Shown here: one piece after another, positions 1-9,470 of the stretch
Position numbering within the stretch: the stretch's first letter is position 1
Layout: each line of letters begins with the position of its first letter
Assembly (NCBI GenBank): GCA_034387635.1
Contig: JAOANU010000002.1
Location: forward strand, 62,001 to 126,000
Reading direction: 5' to 3'
DNA: 64,000 bases
Source: Rhodosporidiobolus odoratus
Taxonomy: Eukaryota > Basidiomycota > Microbotryomycetes > Sporidiobolales > Sporidiobolaceae
Notes under the pieces: model-generated
What the model was told of the DNA's origin: nothing
Database searches by the model: none
The model's input: the letters and a program-made list of their open reading frames with translations, nothing else
Program-made: the position numbers and the translations under genes

Positions 1-342
1 ATCGTGCCCAGAGTCTCCTGCATGAGTCGGCGCCGAGGTAGCGAAGGGGGGTAATGGCGACTGGCCTTCGGAGGTCGACGGGTTCGAATGGGACATATGA
101 GCAGGCTGGGGGAGGTGGTTCTGCGGGGGCGGGTGCGAGTCGCGATGGGCAGCCGACGGGGCAGGGAAGGCGTGTTGTAGCTCGGCGTTGGCTTGTTGTG
201 GTTGTTGCTGAGCGTGTTGTTGAGCGTCCATGGAGGGTTGATGAGGAGGGGGAGGGAGTTGTTGCGCATCGGTCGGCTGAGACTGATTGGGCTGGTAGGC
301 ACCGTTTTGGGGCCGCTGAGGCCGGTGCTGTTGTTGTTCCAT
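1..342 (-). CDS. Gln/Pro-rich protein, N-terminal part, cut by the window edge
   Basis: On the minus strand an ATG at 342 opens a frame that stays open to base 1, so only the first 114 residues are visible. It begins MEQQQHRPQRPQNG and is dominated by Gln, Pro, His and Ala, with runs such as QQHAQQQPQQA and PPPPHQP. No folded domain appears in this part. Such composition is typical of disordered activation regions in fungal transcription factors and RNA-binding regulators, but the DNA-binding or catalytic part would lie outside the window, so the role is an inference. The G-rich open frame on the opposite strand over the same bases is a shadow of this codon use. The long gene-free stretch upstream would suit a regulatory gene. 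Confidence 0.65.
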   Translation of the reverse strand, partial: MEQQQHRPQRPQNGAYQPNQSQPTDAQQLPPPPHQPSMDAQQHAQQQPQQANAELQHAFPAPSAAHRDSHPPPQNHLPQPAHMSHSNPSTSEGQSPLPPFATSAPTHAGDSGHD

Positions 343-2688
343 TGTGCGAGGTCGAGTTAAGAAGGTTGATAAAGGGCAAGCGGGCGTTATTGTTTGGGCG
401 GTATCGGCGCGGTGAACGGGGTCAGACGGTCGAGGAGAAAGTGCAGTGGGGGTGTCAAGCGTGTCTGTTGTCAATGTTGAGCTTGTCACTCGTCTCCGTC
501 TGTGGCTGTGGTCGAGTTGTCGCCGACTGGGAGATGAGGCGAGACGGCCCCGAATAGCGGTCTGCCTAGACCGCGGGAGAGTGGCGGACTAGCTAGACAA
601 GCGTACTGTATGGCTGTTTAACCTCTTGCAGGCAATTGCTGGCGTTTTTCAGGGTTGTGGTGACAGTCGAGAGCAAACTCGAGAAGAGAGAGAGCGACAG
701 GCGGAGAGAGAGAGGAGCGCATAGACCCAGCCTCGAATTAGTCTATCTTGGTTTCTGCCTTTCCCGACTATACGAGGGTTCCATACACCTCTCCTTGCCG
801 TCTGCGACTAGGAAACCGATGGCTCTCGAGCGACAACCAGTCCTTGACCTTCTCAAGAGAAATGAGAAGGTCAAACTCGAAAAACCACTCTTCTTGCCAC
901 CGCGGCTCGCCCTTGGTACATTAGAGCCGAGCTTCGAGGCCTGCGAGTCCGAGCACCCGCACCTGGTATCTCGAAGGAGGCATCCTAGCGGGTCAGTCTG
1001 CACCCAGATCGAAACCATTCCCTCTTTTCCCTCCTACTCTGAATCACTGCGCGGGCTGTCAGCGCAGCTGAACCCAACCCTCTGCGCTTGACAGAGGAGA
1101 TTCACACTCGGGCGTTCGCGTAAGCCAGACAGAGTACGAGAACCAGGCGAAGGCTGAGGAGGCAGTGGCTCATGTGGTAGGCCCACCGGCATAAATACAT
1201 GACTGTCTGACGAGCCGTGACGGTCCGCGAGGTATCTGCACGCGTCGTGCGCCTCGACTCTGCGCAGCGGAACAAATCAGAGTAAGGTGTGGGCTACGAC
1301 GCTGAAGAGGGAACTCACAAGCCAGGCTCGATACGAGGGTTTGCTCCATGTCTCGTGCCGCCTCGCTGACCCTACACCAGACGCTCCGTTGCGCAAGTCC
1401 TCGGCGCCTACCGCCTTTCGCTGTACTGGTCTCGAGGCGGCAAGGTGAGTAGACTAGGCGGAAAATGGGCAATCTCCCGTTTTTCGTACGTCGGGGAGTT
1501 GGAGCACGACAATACTTATACAGTACATTGGACCTGGAATAGATGTAGGTACGGAGGAGCGGAAGAAGGAGCGAAGCAATGAGGAAGACAAAAGGAAAGA
1601 AAGGGACGAAGGGAGATGCCGTCCTCGAGCCGCCTACCGCCTGTACTCTTCATACGTAGCACGTGTTTTCAGGTGAGGCGGGAGATCGAGGGATGGTCGC
1701 TGCGTGAAGACCGGTCTGTTGTTGTCGGGTAAGGCCCACGAATACTGAGGATTGCGGCCTCCATCTGCGCGCGTGTAGGTGTGCCGTCACAACACGAACT
1801 GATGAGCAGCGCTACAATGCTAGACAGCAGGTCTTGAGTCGTACCGTCTTGCGGAACTCTGGCCGTGAGTCGCAGCACTCTTCCGGCTAGTTGGTGATGC
1901 CATTTCTGGCGACGTTGCGGAACGTAAGCTGGGTGGTCTGGACGGAGGTTTGGGTCAGCATGTGCACGGCAGCGAACGAACTTGGAACGTGGAAGACAGA
2001 CTCACGCTGAAAGTTTAAGTGCGCAGGGGGCGGAGCATATGGCTGGGCGTGAATGCCGCCGATATGGCTCGTGTTATTGCCTGTTGCAAGTTCCAGGATC
2101 AGATTGCATAGTGACCAGGAATAACCGAGCTATCATCACCACCATGGGGCTGAATCGTTTGTAACGCAGTCAGTCTGGCGGCAAAATATAAGGAAAGGTA
2201 ACATGACAGGATAACGCACAAATTGCGACATCATTGCGGCACGTAGCGATCACGCGGTTGCTGGGGGCGTAGATGGGAGGGTGCGTTATGCGGCAAGGTC
2301 AGGTCACGCGAAGAGAGAGGCGGAAGAAAGAAGCGAAGCAAATGCAAGGGAGGGCTCCGCGCGGAGGCGGAACGGGGGATTCGTCACCTCCTAGGCGCCA
2401 GACTTGGCGTCCCTGCTCTTAGATAGGGTGACATTGAAGCGACAGCGAGAGCTTCATCGAAGCCAACCAGGTGGGAGGAGAAGAGACGGCGACTGTGGCA
2501 CAACGAGAGAAAAGGGAAAAACCCAGGAATGAGAAGGTTGAACTTGCCGAATCCTCTCGATTTGTCGGTAGTCGTGCCGTGACACGGTCCATATCACTGT
2601 TCGGCCCCTACCCTCCATCTCGACTGTTGCAGCCAAGGCCTTCCAGCCAAGACGGGCAGGTACTGACCTTATCCAGCTCCTCCTTCCG
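343..2688. other. Long intergenic stretch, 2.3 kb
   Basis: No open frame here has the length, codon use or splice pattern of the neighbouring genes. Reading towards the gene at 1-342 the stretch is partly pyrimidine-rich, as expected of fungal promoters and leaders. It probably contains the promoter and 5' leader of that gene and the 3' end of PSF2. I saw no tRNA or repeat family. Confidence 0.5.
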
Positions 2689-4107
2689 CTAAAACCCATC
2701 AAACGTCCCCTCCCTCCCTCCCATCCCTCCATCAAGCTCCATCCCCCCCTGACTCCCCCCCGGTACCCTCCCCTCCCTAGCCGCTTCCAAACACCCCCCC
2801 GGATCCTCAAGCCACCACGCTTCGTTTTCTCTCCAGGTTTCGGCGTTGGGCGACAGGGTTGACAGGCGGGAAAAGGAGAGACTGAAGAAGGGTCGCAGTT
2901 CGGAGAGTTCGAGGGTGGAGAGGTTGGGCATCTGTGGGCGGGGAGAGGAGGGAAGGGAGAGAGAGGTGTCAGGGCTTCAATTCCATCTCGATGGTTTCAA
3001 TGGCGTCTTGGTCAAGTCGGTCACGGCCGATAGAGCGATAACTGTGTACTTGAAAGGCGTAGTGCGAGGTGGAACGCTATCGAGCACCTGGATAGACAAA
3101 GAGCACGCACAGCAAGATGAACCGGATTAACCGCCGTCAGCCCCTCCCTAACCTTGGCCTGCCGTGCTTCCCGAATGTCCTTCAGAAGTAACCGTACCCG
3201 ATCTGGCGCAGGCAAATCATCCGAAGCGCTGCGGGGGCATTCGGATTGTCAGCTGATGGGGGAAAGGTGCAGAAAACCAGGGAGACGCACACTTCGAGGA
3301 GAACTTTCGAGACTTCGAGATAGTCTCGCGGTAAGTCTGAGAAGTTGGGGTCGGACTGCTCCTGCTTGAGGACTTGTTCGAGGAAAGCTGTGGGGAAAAA
3401 ACGGTCCACAATCCATTCAGTTGCTTCCTCCTCTGCCATCGCGATCAACCTATCGCGGCTCCGCAGGTGCGAACAAGCGAACCACGACGCTGACGTCGAC
3501 GAGGAGAAGCAACGCACCGACGCTCATCCACCCCGGCCCCACAATCCTACATTTCCGTTTCTTCTTGAGGTGCACGGCGAGCCACAGGGGAACATGGGCT
3601 TTTTGTGGCGGTACAAAGGGACCATAGGTGACCGAGTCCTTTTAAAGGCGACGCCAAGCGAGGTTGTCGTTGTTAAGCGATTCAAAGGAACAGGTAAGAG
3701 AGGAAATAGATGGAAAGAAAGACACGGTTAGCGGTTGCTTTGTACAGCTGGCGGGGGCGTTTGCAGGATGAAGAAGACAGCCTCTGTCCTGGCAGAGCGG
3801 CCAAATTCGTGCTCTTTTTCGACGCATACCTGCCTGAGCCATGGCCATGTCCAATGGAGGGCAAAGAGGAAAGCGGACCTACCCCATCCAATCCCTCTAC
3901 CGCTCCCAGTCTAACACTGGGAACAATCTCGACCCCACCCATCTCAGTCGCCCCTGTCGCCCTCCCCTTGCCTTTTCCGCCTACGGCCCCGTTGGCCGAG
4001 ATGGATAGCTTCTCGATTTCACTCCAACCGGACGAGGCAGAGTCGAGGGCGGCAAACTCGAGATCGAGAGGGAGAGGGCCGGTGCGGCGGGTCTGATGGA
4101 CGGACAT
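2689..4107 (-). CDS. PSF2: GINS complex subunit Psf2
   Basis: Psf2 is one of four GINS subunits, which join Mcm2-7 and Cdc45 in the replicative CMG helicase in the nucleus. Exon 1 starts at 4107 (MSVHQTRRT) and contains LEFAALD, then VEIVPSVRL, matching the family opening (EFLAE...ITIVP). The exon around 3540-3638 reads [25 protein letters not shown] and GPGWM, the classic Psf2 core. The next exons give [17 protein letters not shown], joined to [20 protein letters not shown] with [11 protein letters not shown] following, the family's helical segment. The last exon carries [16 protein letters not shown], matching the conserved end, then an extra tail of about 50 residues. A Ser/Gly/Lys-rich insertion of roughly 35 residues separates the two N-terminal motifs and is longer than in animal Psf2. 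The small intron after GPGWM and the join before the last exon could not be fixed exactly. It is divergent from ISA2 with 267 bases between start codons. Confidence 0.87.
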
Positions 4108-4374
4108 GGTAAACTCCCTAACGAGTGCTTGCTTGTACACAGGGGGAGGTGGGGCGAGGTGGTTGACGCGACGAGGGAAATGAGATGAGATCAAGGGAAA
4201 GACGTCGACCGCAAAGGAAAAGCCCGGGTGGAGGGCCAAGCTGTGTGTGGTAGTCTACGTAGTAACTCTAGCTGGTTCGTGTGGCTTCAGACTGTGTGCG
4301 AGATGAGCGAATCAAGCTAACCGGATCTCTCACTTGATCATCTCACTTTACTCCCTCACACTCGTCTAGAGACA
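4108..4374. promoter_or_regulatory. Shared divergent promoter, PSF2 / ISA2
   Basis: Only 267 bases separate the two start codons, so both promoters and both 5' leaders must lie here. The ISA2 side ends in a pyrimidine-rich tract (around 4320-4372) directly before its ATG, a common fungal start context. No specific factor site is claimed. Confidence 0.6.
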
Positions 4375-5403
4375 ATGGTCAAACTCACTACAGCACTCAG
4401 GCAACCCTTCCCGACCGCTTCAGCCCGCGTCGCCTTCACCACGAGTCGATCAGCCACTTCTCCTTTCACCGCTCGCTCAGCAATTACATTCCCTTCGACC
4501 TCACTCTGCACTCCATCAGCCAGTCTATCACCACTGTCGACGTCATCTGTTACCTATCCACCACCGCACGCACCATCCATCGCCTCCCGACGAGGTTACG
4601 CCGCCGCCCGCCGCAACCCCGCCATCGATGATGCTCCCGTCTGCGTCGCACAACCACCACCTAACCCGCCAGAGGTCTTCGAACCCGTCGAGGAAGAACT
4701 ACAAGAGGGAGAGAAGCTCGAAATGAGGTTGACAGAGGCCGCCATCAAGGTTCGTCGAACCTCTTTTCTCCCGTCGTCTTTGCCTCGTTTCCGCCAGTCC
4801 CCGCCCGCACGCAGCTACTTTCGCTTGCTGTTCGGCATCCCATGCACTAGCGTCTGAACTTCAATCTAAACCCCAGTGTGCACTGACCTACGTTCTCCCG
4901 TTCGCCTTCCTTCCGTCTCATTCTCCTTTTCACTCTTCCAAAACTTTCAGCAAATCCTCCGAGCCCAAACCGCCGCCTCAAACCCGACTCTCGCTCTCCG
5001 ATTAGCCGTAGAGTCTGGTGGCTGTCACGGTTACCAGTACAAAATGCTCGTTACCTCCGCACGGGAAGCGGATGACTAGTACGTCTCTGCCTCTTTCCCT
5101 TTGCCTCTTACCGCTAACCATCTTGCCGTTGCAGCCTGTTCGAGTCCCCCTCAACACAGGAAGGCGACACCGCCCGTCTCCTCGTCGACGCTGCCTCGCT
5201 CCCCCTCGTCAAAGGCAGTACAGTCGACTATGCGACCGAGTTGATTGGGAGTAGTTTTAGGATTGTCGGCAATCCCCAGAGTAAGGATGCCGGCTGTGGG
5301 TGTGGTGTTAGTAAGTCGTGCTTTTGCTTTTCGGCGTTTTCCTATGGGGGATTGACGTCGAACTGTGTCTGGCGCAGGTTGGGAATTGAAGGATTTGGAT
5401 TGA
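4375..5403 (+). CDS. ISA2: Mitochondrial iron-sulfur assembly protein Isa2 (A-type, HesB/IscA family)
   Basis: Four exons (4375-4749, 4951-5078, 5135-5310, 5378-5403) give 234 residues. The first 110 or so are Ser/Thr/Arg/Ala-rich with few acids, fitting a mitochondrial targeting sequence plus linker. The A-type domain follows: LTEAAIK, then LRLAVESGGCHGYQYKM with the first conserved Cys, and CGCGVSW with the C-terminal Cys-x-Cys pair. These three Cys are the cluster-binding residues of the family. Isa1, Isa2 and Iba57 act late in mitochondrial assembly of [4Fe-4S] clusters for enzymes such as aconitase and lipoate synthase. The extended N-terminus and SGGCHGYQY favour Isa2 over Isa1. The last exon is only 26 bases and supplies the residues after the final Cys. 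Confidence 0.9.
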
Positions 5404-5696
5404 AATGCCAAAGCGGTGCAGGGCTACCGGCTCACGCGCAAGTGGCTGTTTCTGGTCGAGTTCGAGAGGTCTTCCCAGACTCAGGCCTTTGATACCCTCG
5501 TGGGCGTTTGACCGTTTCGAGCGATATCGATCTCGGTCCACTTTTGCCTTTTTGCCTTCCGCTATCTCATCCGGCAGCTCGAAAAGGCTCCTCACAGTCC
5601 TCAACAGTCGTCTTCTGGCCTGCCCCGTATACACCGCACCCTTAGCGTTCCTACCAGCCGCTTATTGCCTCGCCACCACTTCCGCCGAGAAATACA

Positions 5697-7682
5697 ATGT
5701 CTCTCGAAACTGGCTCGGTGCGTTCTTTCTTGACCGCTCATGGTACATAGTCTACTCACTTATGTCGCCGACAGTTCACCGTTACTTGGAAGGTCGAGGG
5801 GATGAAACAGCTCATCGGTACTGAGTATGGAAGGGATGGTCGTACGGTGGAGGTAAGACGGCCTCTCTTCGACGAGATGAGCCTACCTGACCCTGTAGAA
5901 CTCCGCACAGTCACCGACTTTCGACAATGGCCGCTGGCAGCTCGCCTTCATGGTCGGCAAAGAAGAAAAAGAATGGTGCTCCTGCTTCCTTCGCGCAGTG
6001 TTCCAGCCGTACGAGCGTACGTCTGGCGGCCGTTGCGAGCAGGACCTCAAGTATGGTTTCTTGATCCAGGTCCGTTTTTGCAAGCTCACAGTCGAGCTCT
6101 TACGCTGACCTCGGCTGGTTTTTAGGTTATTGTCGACAACGAGCCTACATCTTCTGCAGGCATGCTTTAGCCGTACTTCAATTTGTGGAACAAGATGGAG
6201 GCTGATAGTTGCTCCGCAGGTGCAGGCACATGCCATTGGGCCTCGAAGGAGACGCAGTTAGGCCAGGGGTGTGTGCGGTTCTTACGTCGCGAGTTGTCAG
6301 CTGTCGAGCCCTTCATCCGCGACGTGAGCGCCCAGCCCTCCTCTTTCTCTATCTCTCGAGACTGAATGTCTTTCGACCTCAACAGGACACGCTTACTCTC
6401 CGCTGTACGATTTCGTCTCCGCCTTTCCTCATCAAAGCGCCTCTTGTGCCGCACCTTGTCTCGCCCGAGCTCGTCGTCGCCTATCAGAAACTGTTCGAAG
6501 AACCGGGCTCCTGTGATGTGCACTTCGTGTTCGGGGCTGGCGACGGCTCGGGCGAACTTCGCGAGATTCCGGCTCACAAGGCTTTTCTAGAGGCCCGCTG
6601 TCCTCGCTTCAAGAAATGTGAGCCGCGGCTTGCTCTAACCCCCTTCCTGACCTACCACGCTGAAAGGAATCGCGCGCACAGTCTTCACTGCCGAGCCCGA
6701 GCATGAAGTCTGCAGACCTTCTTACGCCGACATTGTCCGTTACCCTCAAAGCCATCACTCGAAGTTCAAGGCGCTTCTTCTGCCAAAGCCGAAGCTTTCA
6801 GCAAACGATGATGATACGCTCGAGTGGCTGCCGAGGGACTGGCTTGACCAGTACGGTCCGTTGCAGGAAGAGTTGGAAGAAGCTGATGCTTCAGGCAGTC
6901 TGGCGACCTCGAGCTTGTTCAGTGAGAAAGAGAAGCGCGTGAAGACAGTCAACGTTGTCGATGTCGGGTACGTCCTTCCTTGCCACACGTCAACCCGTGT
7001 AGTATGGCAGACTGACACTTCACCGATTATGATCCCTCCTCACAGCTATACCTCTTTCCGTGCACTGCTCCACTACCTCTATACCGAGACCGCCTCTTTC
7101 ACTCAGCCCGCTTCCAACTTCACTGTTCACGCTGTTCAGCAGCAGGACAACGCCCCAGCCTCTCGCCGCCTATGGTTGCTAGAGCAGCAGGTTAAGTTGG
7201 GCAAAGCGGTAGAGCCCGCTAGTCCGCATGCTGTGTATCGTCTCTCGGTAGAGATGTGTGTACCTAGGCTGAAGGATCTTGCGAAGGATGCCATCATTAT
7301 GGGCTTTACAGTGAAGAATGTAGGTCCCTCTTTCGCCACCTCCTGTTGCCGCAAGAGTGGGAAGTCATGTTTCTCGCTCGCAGATCCTCTACGAGCTCAT
7401 CTCCACTTTCGCCTGCGACTTCGAGGAGATCCAGACCGCCGCTCTCGACTTTACGCTCAAGAACTGGGTGCGCTGTTTGCCTCGTCCCTGTTCCCAGTCT
7501 TCGACTTACCTGGACTACATACGCAGAGCGAAGTCAAGACCACACCGGCTTTCGACCGCGTCATTGACGGCCTTTGCAGCAGTCAAGTCAAGATTGAAAG
7601 GGGAGGTTTGGAAGAAGTTGCTCAGAGAGCTTTGAGGCTGAAAAGGGCCAGGAGGTGTCTGGTCGTCGCGCTCGGAGAATAA
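5697..7682 (+). CDS. MATH and BTB/POZ domain protein (Cullin-3 adaptor type)
   Basis: The start at 5697 gives MSLETGS, spliced to FTVTWKVEGMKQL. The first half is MATH-like: NGRWQLAFMVG, EWCSCFLRAV, then GCVRFLRRELSAVEPFIRD joined to DTLTLRCTI, the usual MATH ending. A BTB domain follows: SCDVHFVFG, REIPAHKAFLEARCPRF, and after an acidic insertion VDVGYTSFRALLHYLYTE. A BACK-like helical part (LSVEMCVPRLKDLAKDAI) closes the protein. MATH-BTB proteins usually recruit substrates to Cul3 ubiquitin ligases; that role here is by family. The BTB domain holds an insertion of about 80 residues between the AHK.FL motif and the last helices (around 6660-6970), unusually long. One intron (6160-6219) appears to use a GC donor. 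Confidence 0.82.
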
Positions 7683-8155
7683 TGGCTAGTACATGGCTAC
7701 ACCCGGTGTTACATGCGCATACGTGAAAGGAACCCTCCATCCAAAAGTCGCAAAAACAGTCGGGCCGCCTTGCTTTCTTTCTTTCTGTTCTGGCCGCCCG
7801 TTTGCATCTTCTTACTGGCCCCAAGGCTCGTCCACAGCTTGACCAAGCTGAGGCAGCTCAAAGAAAGCCAGACGAGCGAGCAGTTGCCGCTGGGACCTTC
7901 TCAATCAGCGAGCTGACCATATACGGCGCCGAGCTCGAGAGCCGCTGCTGCGCCCACAAGCACTGTGAGCGTTACACAGGCGTGAAGTTTGTCAAGCGGG
8001 GTTGACCTCCTCTCGACAGCGCAGTGAAAGCCAAGCTGGTTCCATAAGAAGCTGCGCTCAATAAGCTCTGAAGGTGCGACGCGGTCTGTAGCGATGGTCC
8101 GGGTATGAGAGCCGTACGCACTCATAAAAGGAGCACGTGAGGGAACGAAGGTGGG
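7683..8155. other. Convergent intergenic region
   Basis: This lies between the stop of the MATH-BTB gene and the proposed stop of the minus-strand gene at 8156. It should hold both 3' ends. No coding pattern was seen. Confidence 0.5.
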
Positions 8156-9060
8156 CTACATATACGGAGGCGAAGGGGGAGAATGGGAAATACGACAAGA
8201 ACTCCTGCCAGATCGCCTGTCCGGCAGCTCGATGATCGGAGAGGCGGTATCAAGGAAGCTCTGCAGGCAGTAGCCTTGCGGTTCAGCGGATTTTTCCAGA
8301 AGTGGAGTGGGAAACAACCAATTGACTTACAATGCTCACGCTTCTTCTTGAAGAGGTCTTTGCCCCACGATCGACCACTCTTCTCCCGACGCTCGGGTCT
8401 GTAAGGCGAATGGTCTGTGTGAAGGGAGCGACTAGTGCCATAAGCTTTCCTGGGCTGTATGGCGGGACGAAGGAAAAGTCAATGCGAGTGTTCGGAATAC
8501 CTACCTTGAGATCGGTGCACTGGCTCTTCTGACCGGTGGTCACCTCGTTCCGGAGGGCGTCGAGAGCTGGGACCCGGCTGGTCCGGGGCTTGGCCCCATT
8601 CTCGCAATCCTGCTGCCATGTCGCTGCGCCGGTTGTCCCTGCAAGCTTGCAACGTCAGCCCAACCAACATTTTGGAAGCAGGTCGAAGATGGCGAACCTT
8701 GAAAGCTCCCAGGGGTCTGCGTGTTTTGACAGGTTGATCAGCCGTAGCAGGGACAAGAATGATGAGACACGCACCTGCGCCAGGCTGTCCACCGCCCCAT
8801 CGCTCTGCCGACATTTTGAAGTAGCGCTCATTAACCTCCTTGTCCTTCTGACGATTTCTCAACGCCTGTGCAATCTCTTCAGCCTCTTCGGCTCTTTCGC
8901 GCTCCCTATTCGTAGCTGCCCGTGCTTGGCGGTGCTTTTCGTGCTCCGCCTCCAGTTCTCGACTTCTCTTGAGCTCCTCCAGCTCGCGCTTGATCTCGGC
9001 GTCGTCCTCGGAGCCGCGGTAGGCCGTATATTCTGGGTCGGGAGAGTAGTGGTACGACAT
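8156..9060 (-). CDS. Unrecognised coiled-coil / disordered protein
   Basis: I do not recognise this protein. The proposed start at 9060 reads MSYHYSPDPEYTAYRG, followed by about 70 highly charged Glu/Lys/Arg residues (EIKRELEELKRSRELEAEHE and on) that should form a coiled coil, then RWGGGQPGA. Further exons to the left encode an Arg/Ser/Pro-rich segment (SRRPPERGDHRSEEP), then GRRVVDRGAKTSSRRSVSI and a tail ending SPPSPPYM. Introns with GTGCGT, GTAGGT and GTAAGT donors fit a real gene. The first exon is secure as coding; the downstream joins and the stop at 8156 are tentative. With the gene at 9471 it lies in a run of fast-evolving disordered proteins. Confidence 0.48.
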
Positions 9061-9470
9061 TAAAGTAAGGCTGAAGGGGACCTTGGACGAGGGAAAGACG
9101 AGAGTGACTAGCAAGAGTGTATTAAGAGCAGAGACGAAATCGAGCGCGAGCAAGCTGGGACAAGCAGGGAGGCAGACCGAGGTGCACAGCACCTCTGAGC
9201 ACGGAGATGGGCTGTAGCAGCTCCACGGAGGAGACCTGAGCGTTTCAGGAGGGAGGAGGCGTTGAAGCATCGCCGATGTCAGGAGCTCTGCTCCAGTGTT
9301 TGATTCAGAAGTCGTGAGCTTGCTGAGAGTACCCACCTCCAACATCTGTCATGGTGACAGCGTGTCAGCCGCGACAGCGCTAGCTGTACAGCAGCGATAC
9401 AGGTTTGGGTCATACCCAACCTTCTCAATCCGCAATTTTCTGACTACTTTCCGCCGGAGAAATTGCGACC
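9061..9470. other. Intergenic region between two minus-strand genes
   Basis: It lies upstream of the coiled-coil gene and downstream of the gene ending at 9471. Read on the minus strand it is rich in pyrimidines near 9061-9130, as expected of a promoter and leader. No gene was seen. Confidence 0.45.

Noticed and set aside
8536..9063. 175-codon plus-strand open frame
   Set aside because: It lies opposite the charged coiled-coil exon of the minus-strand gene; hydrophobic Leu/Ser composition is the usual reverse shadow of Glu/Lys/Arg codons.
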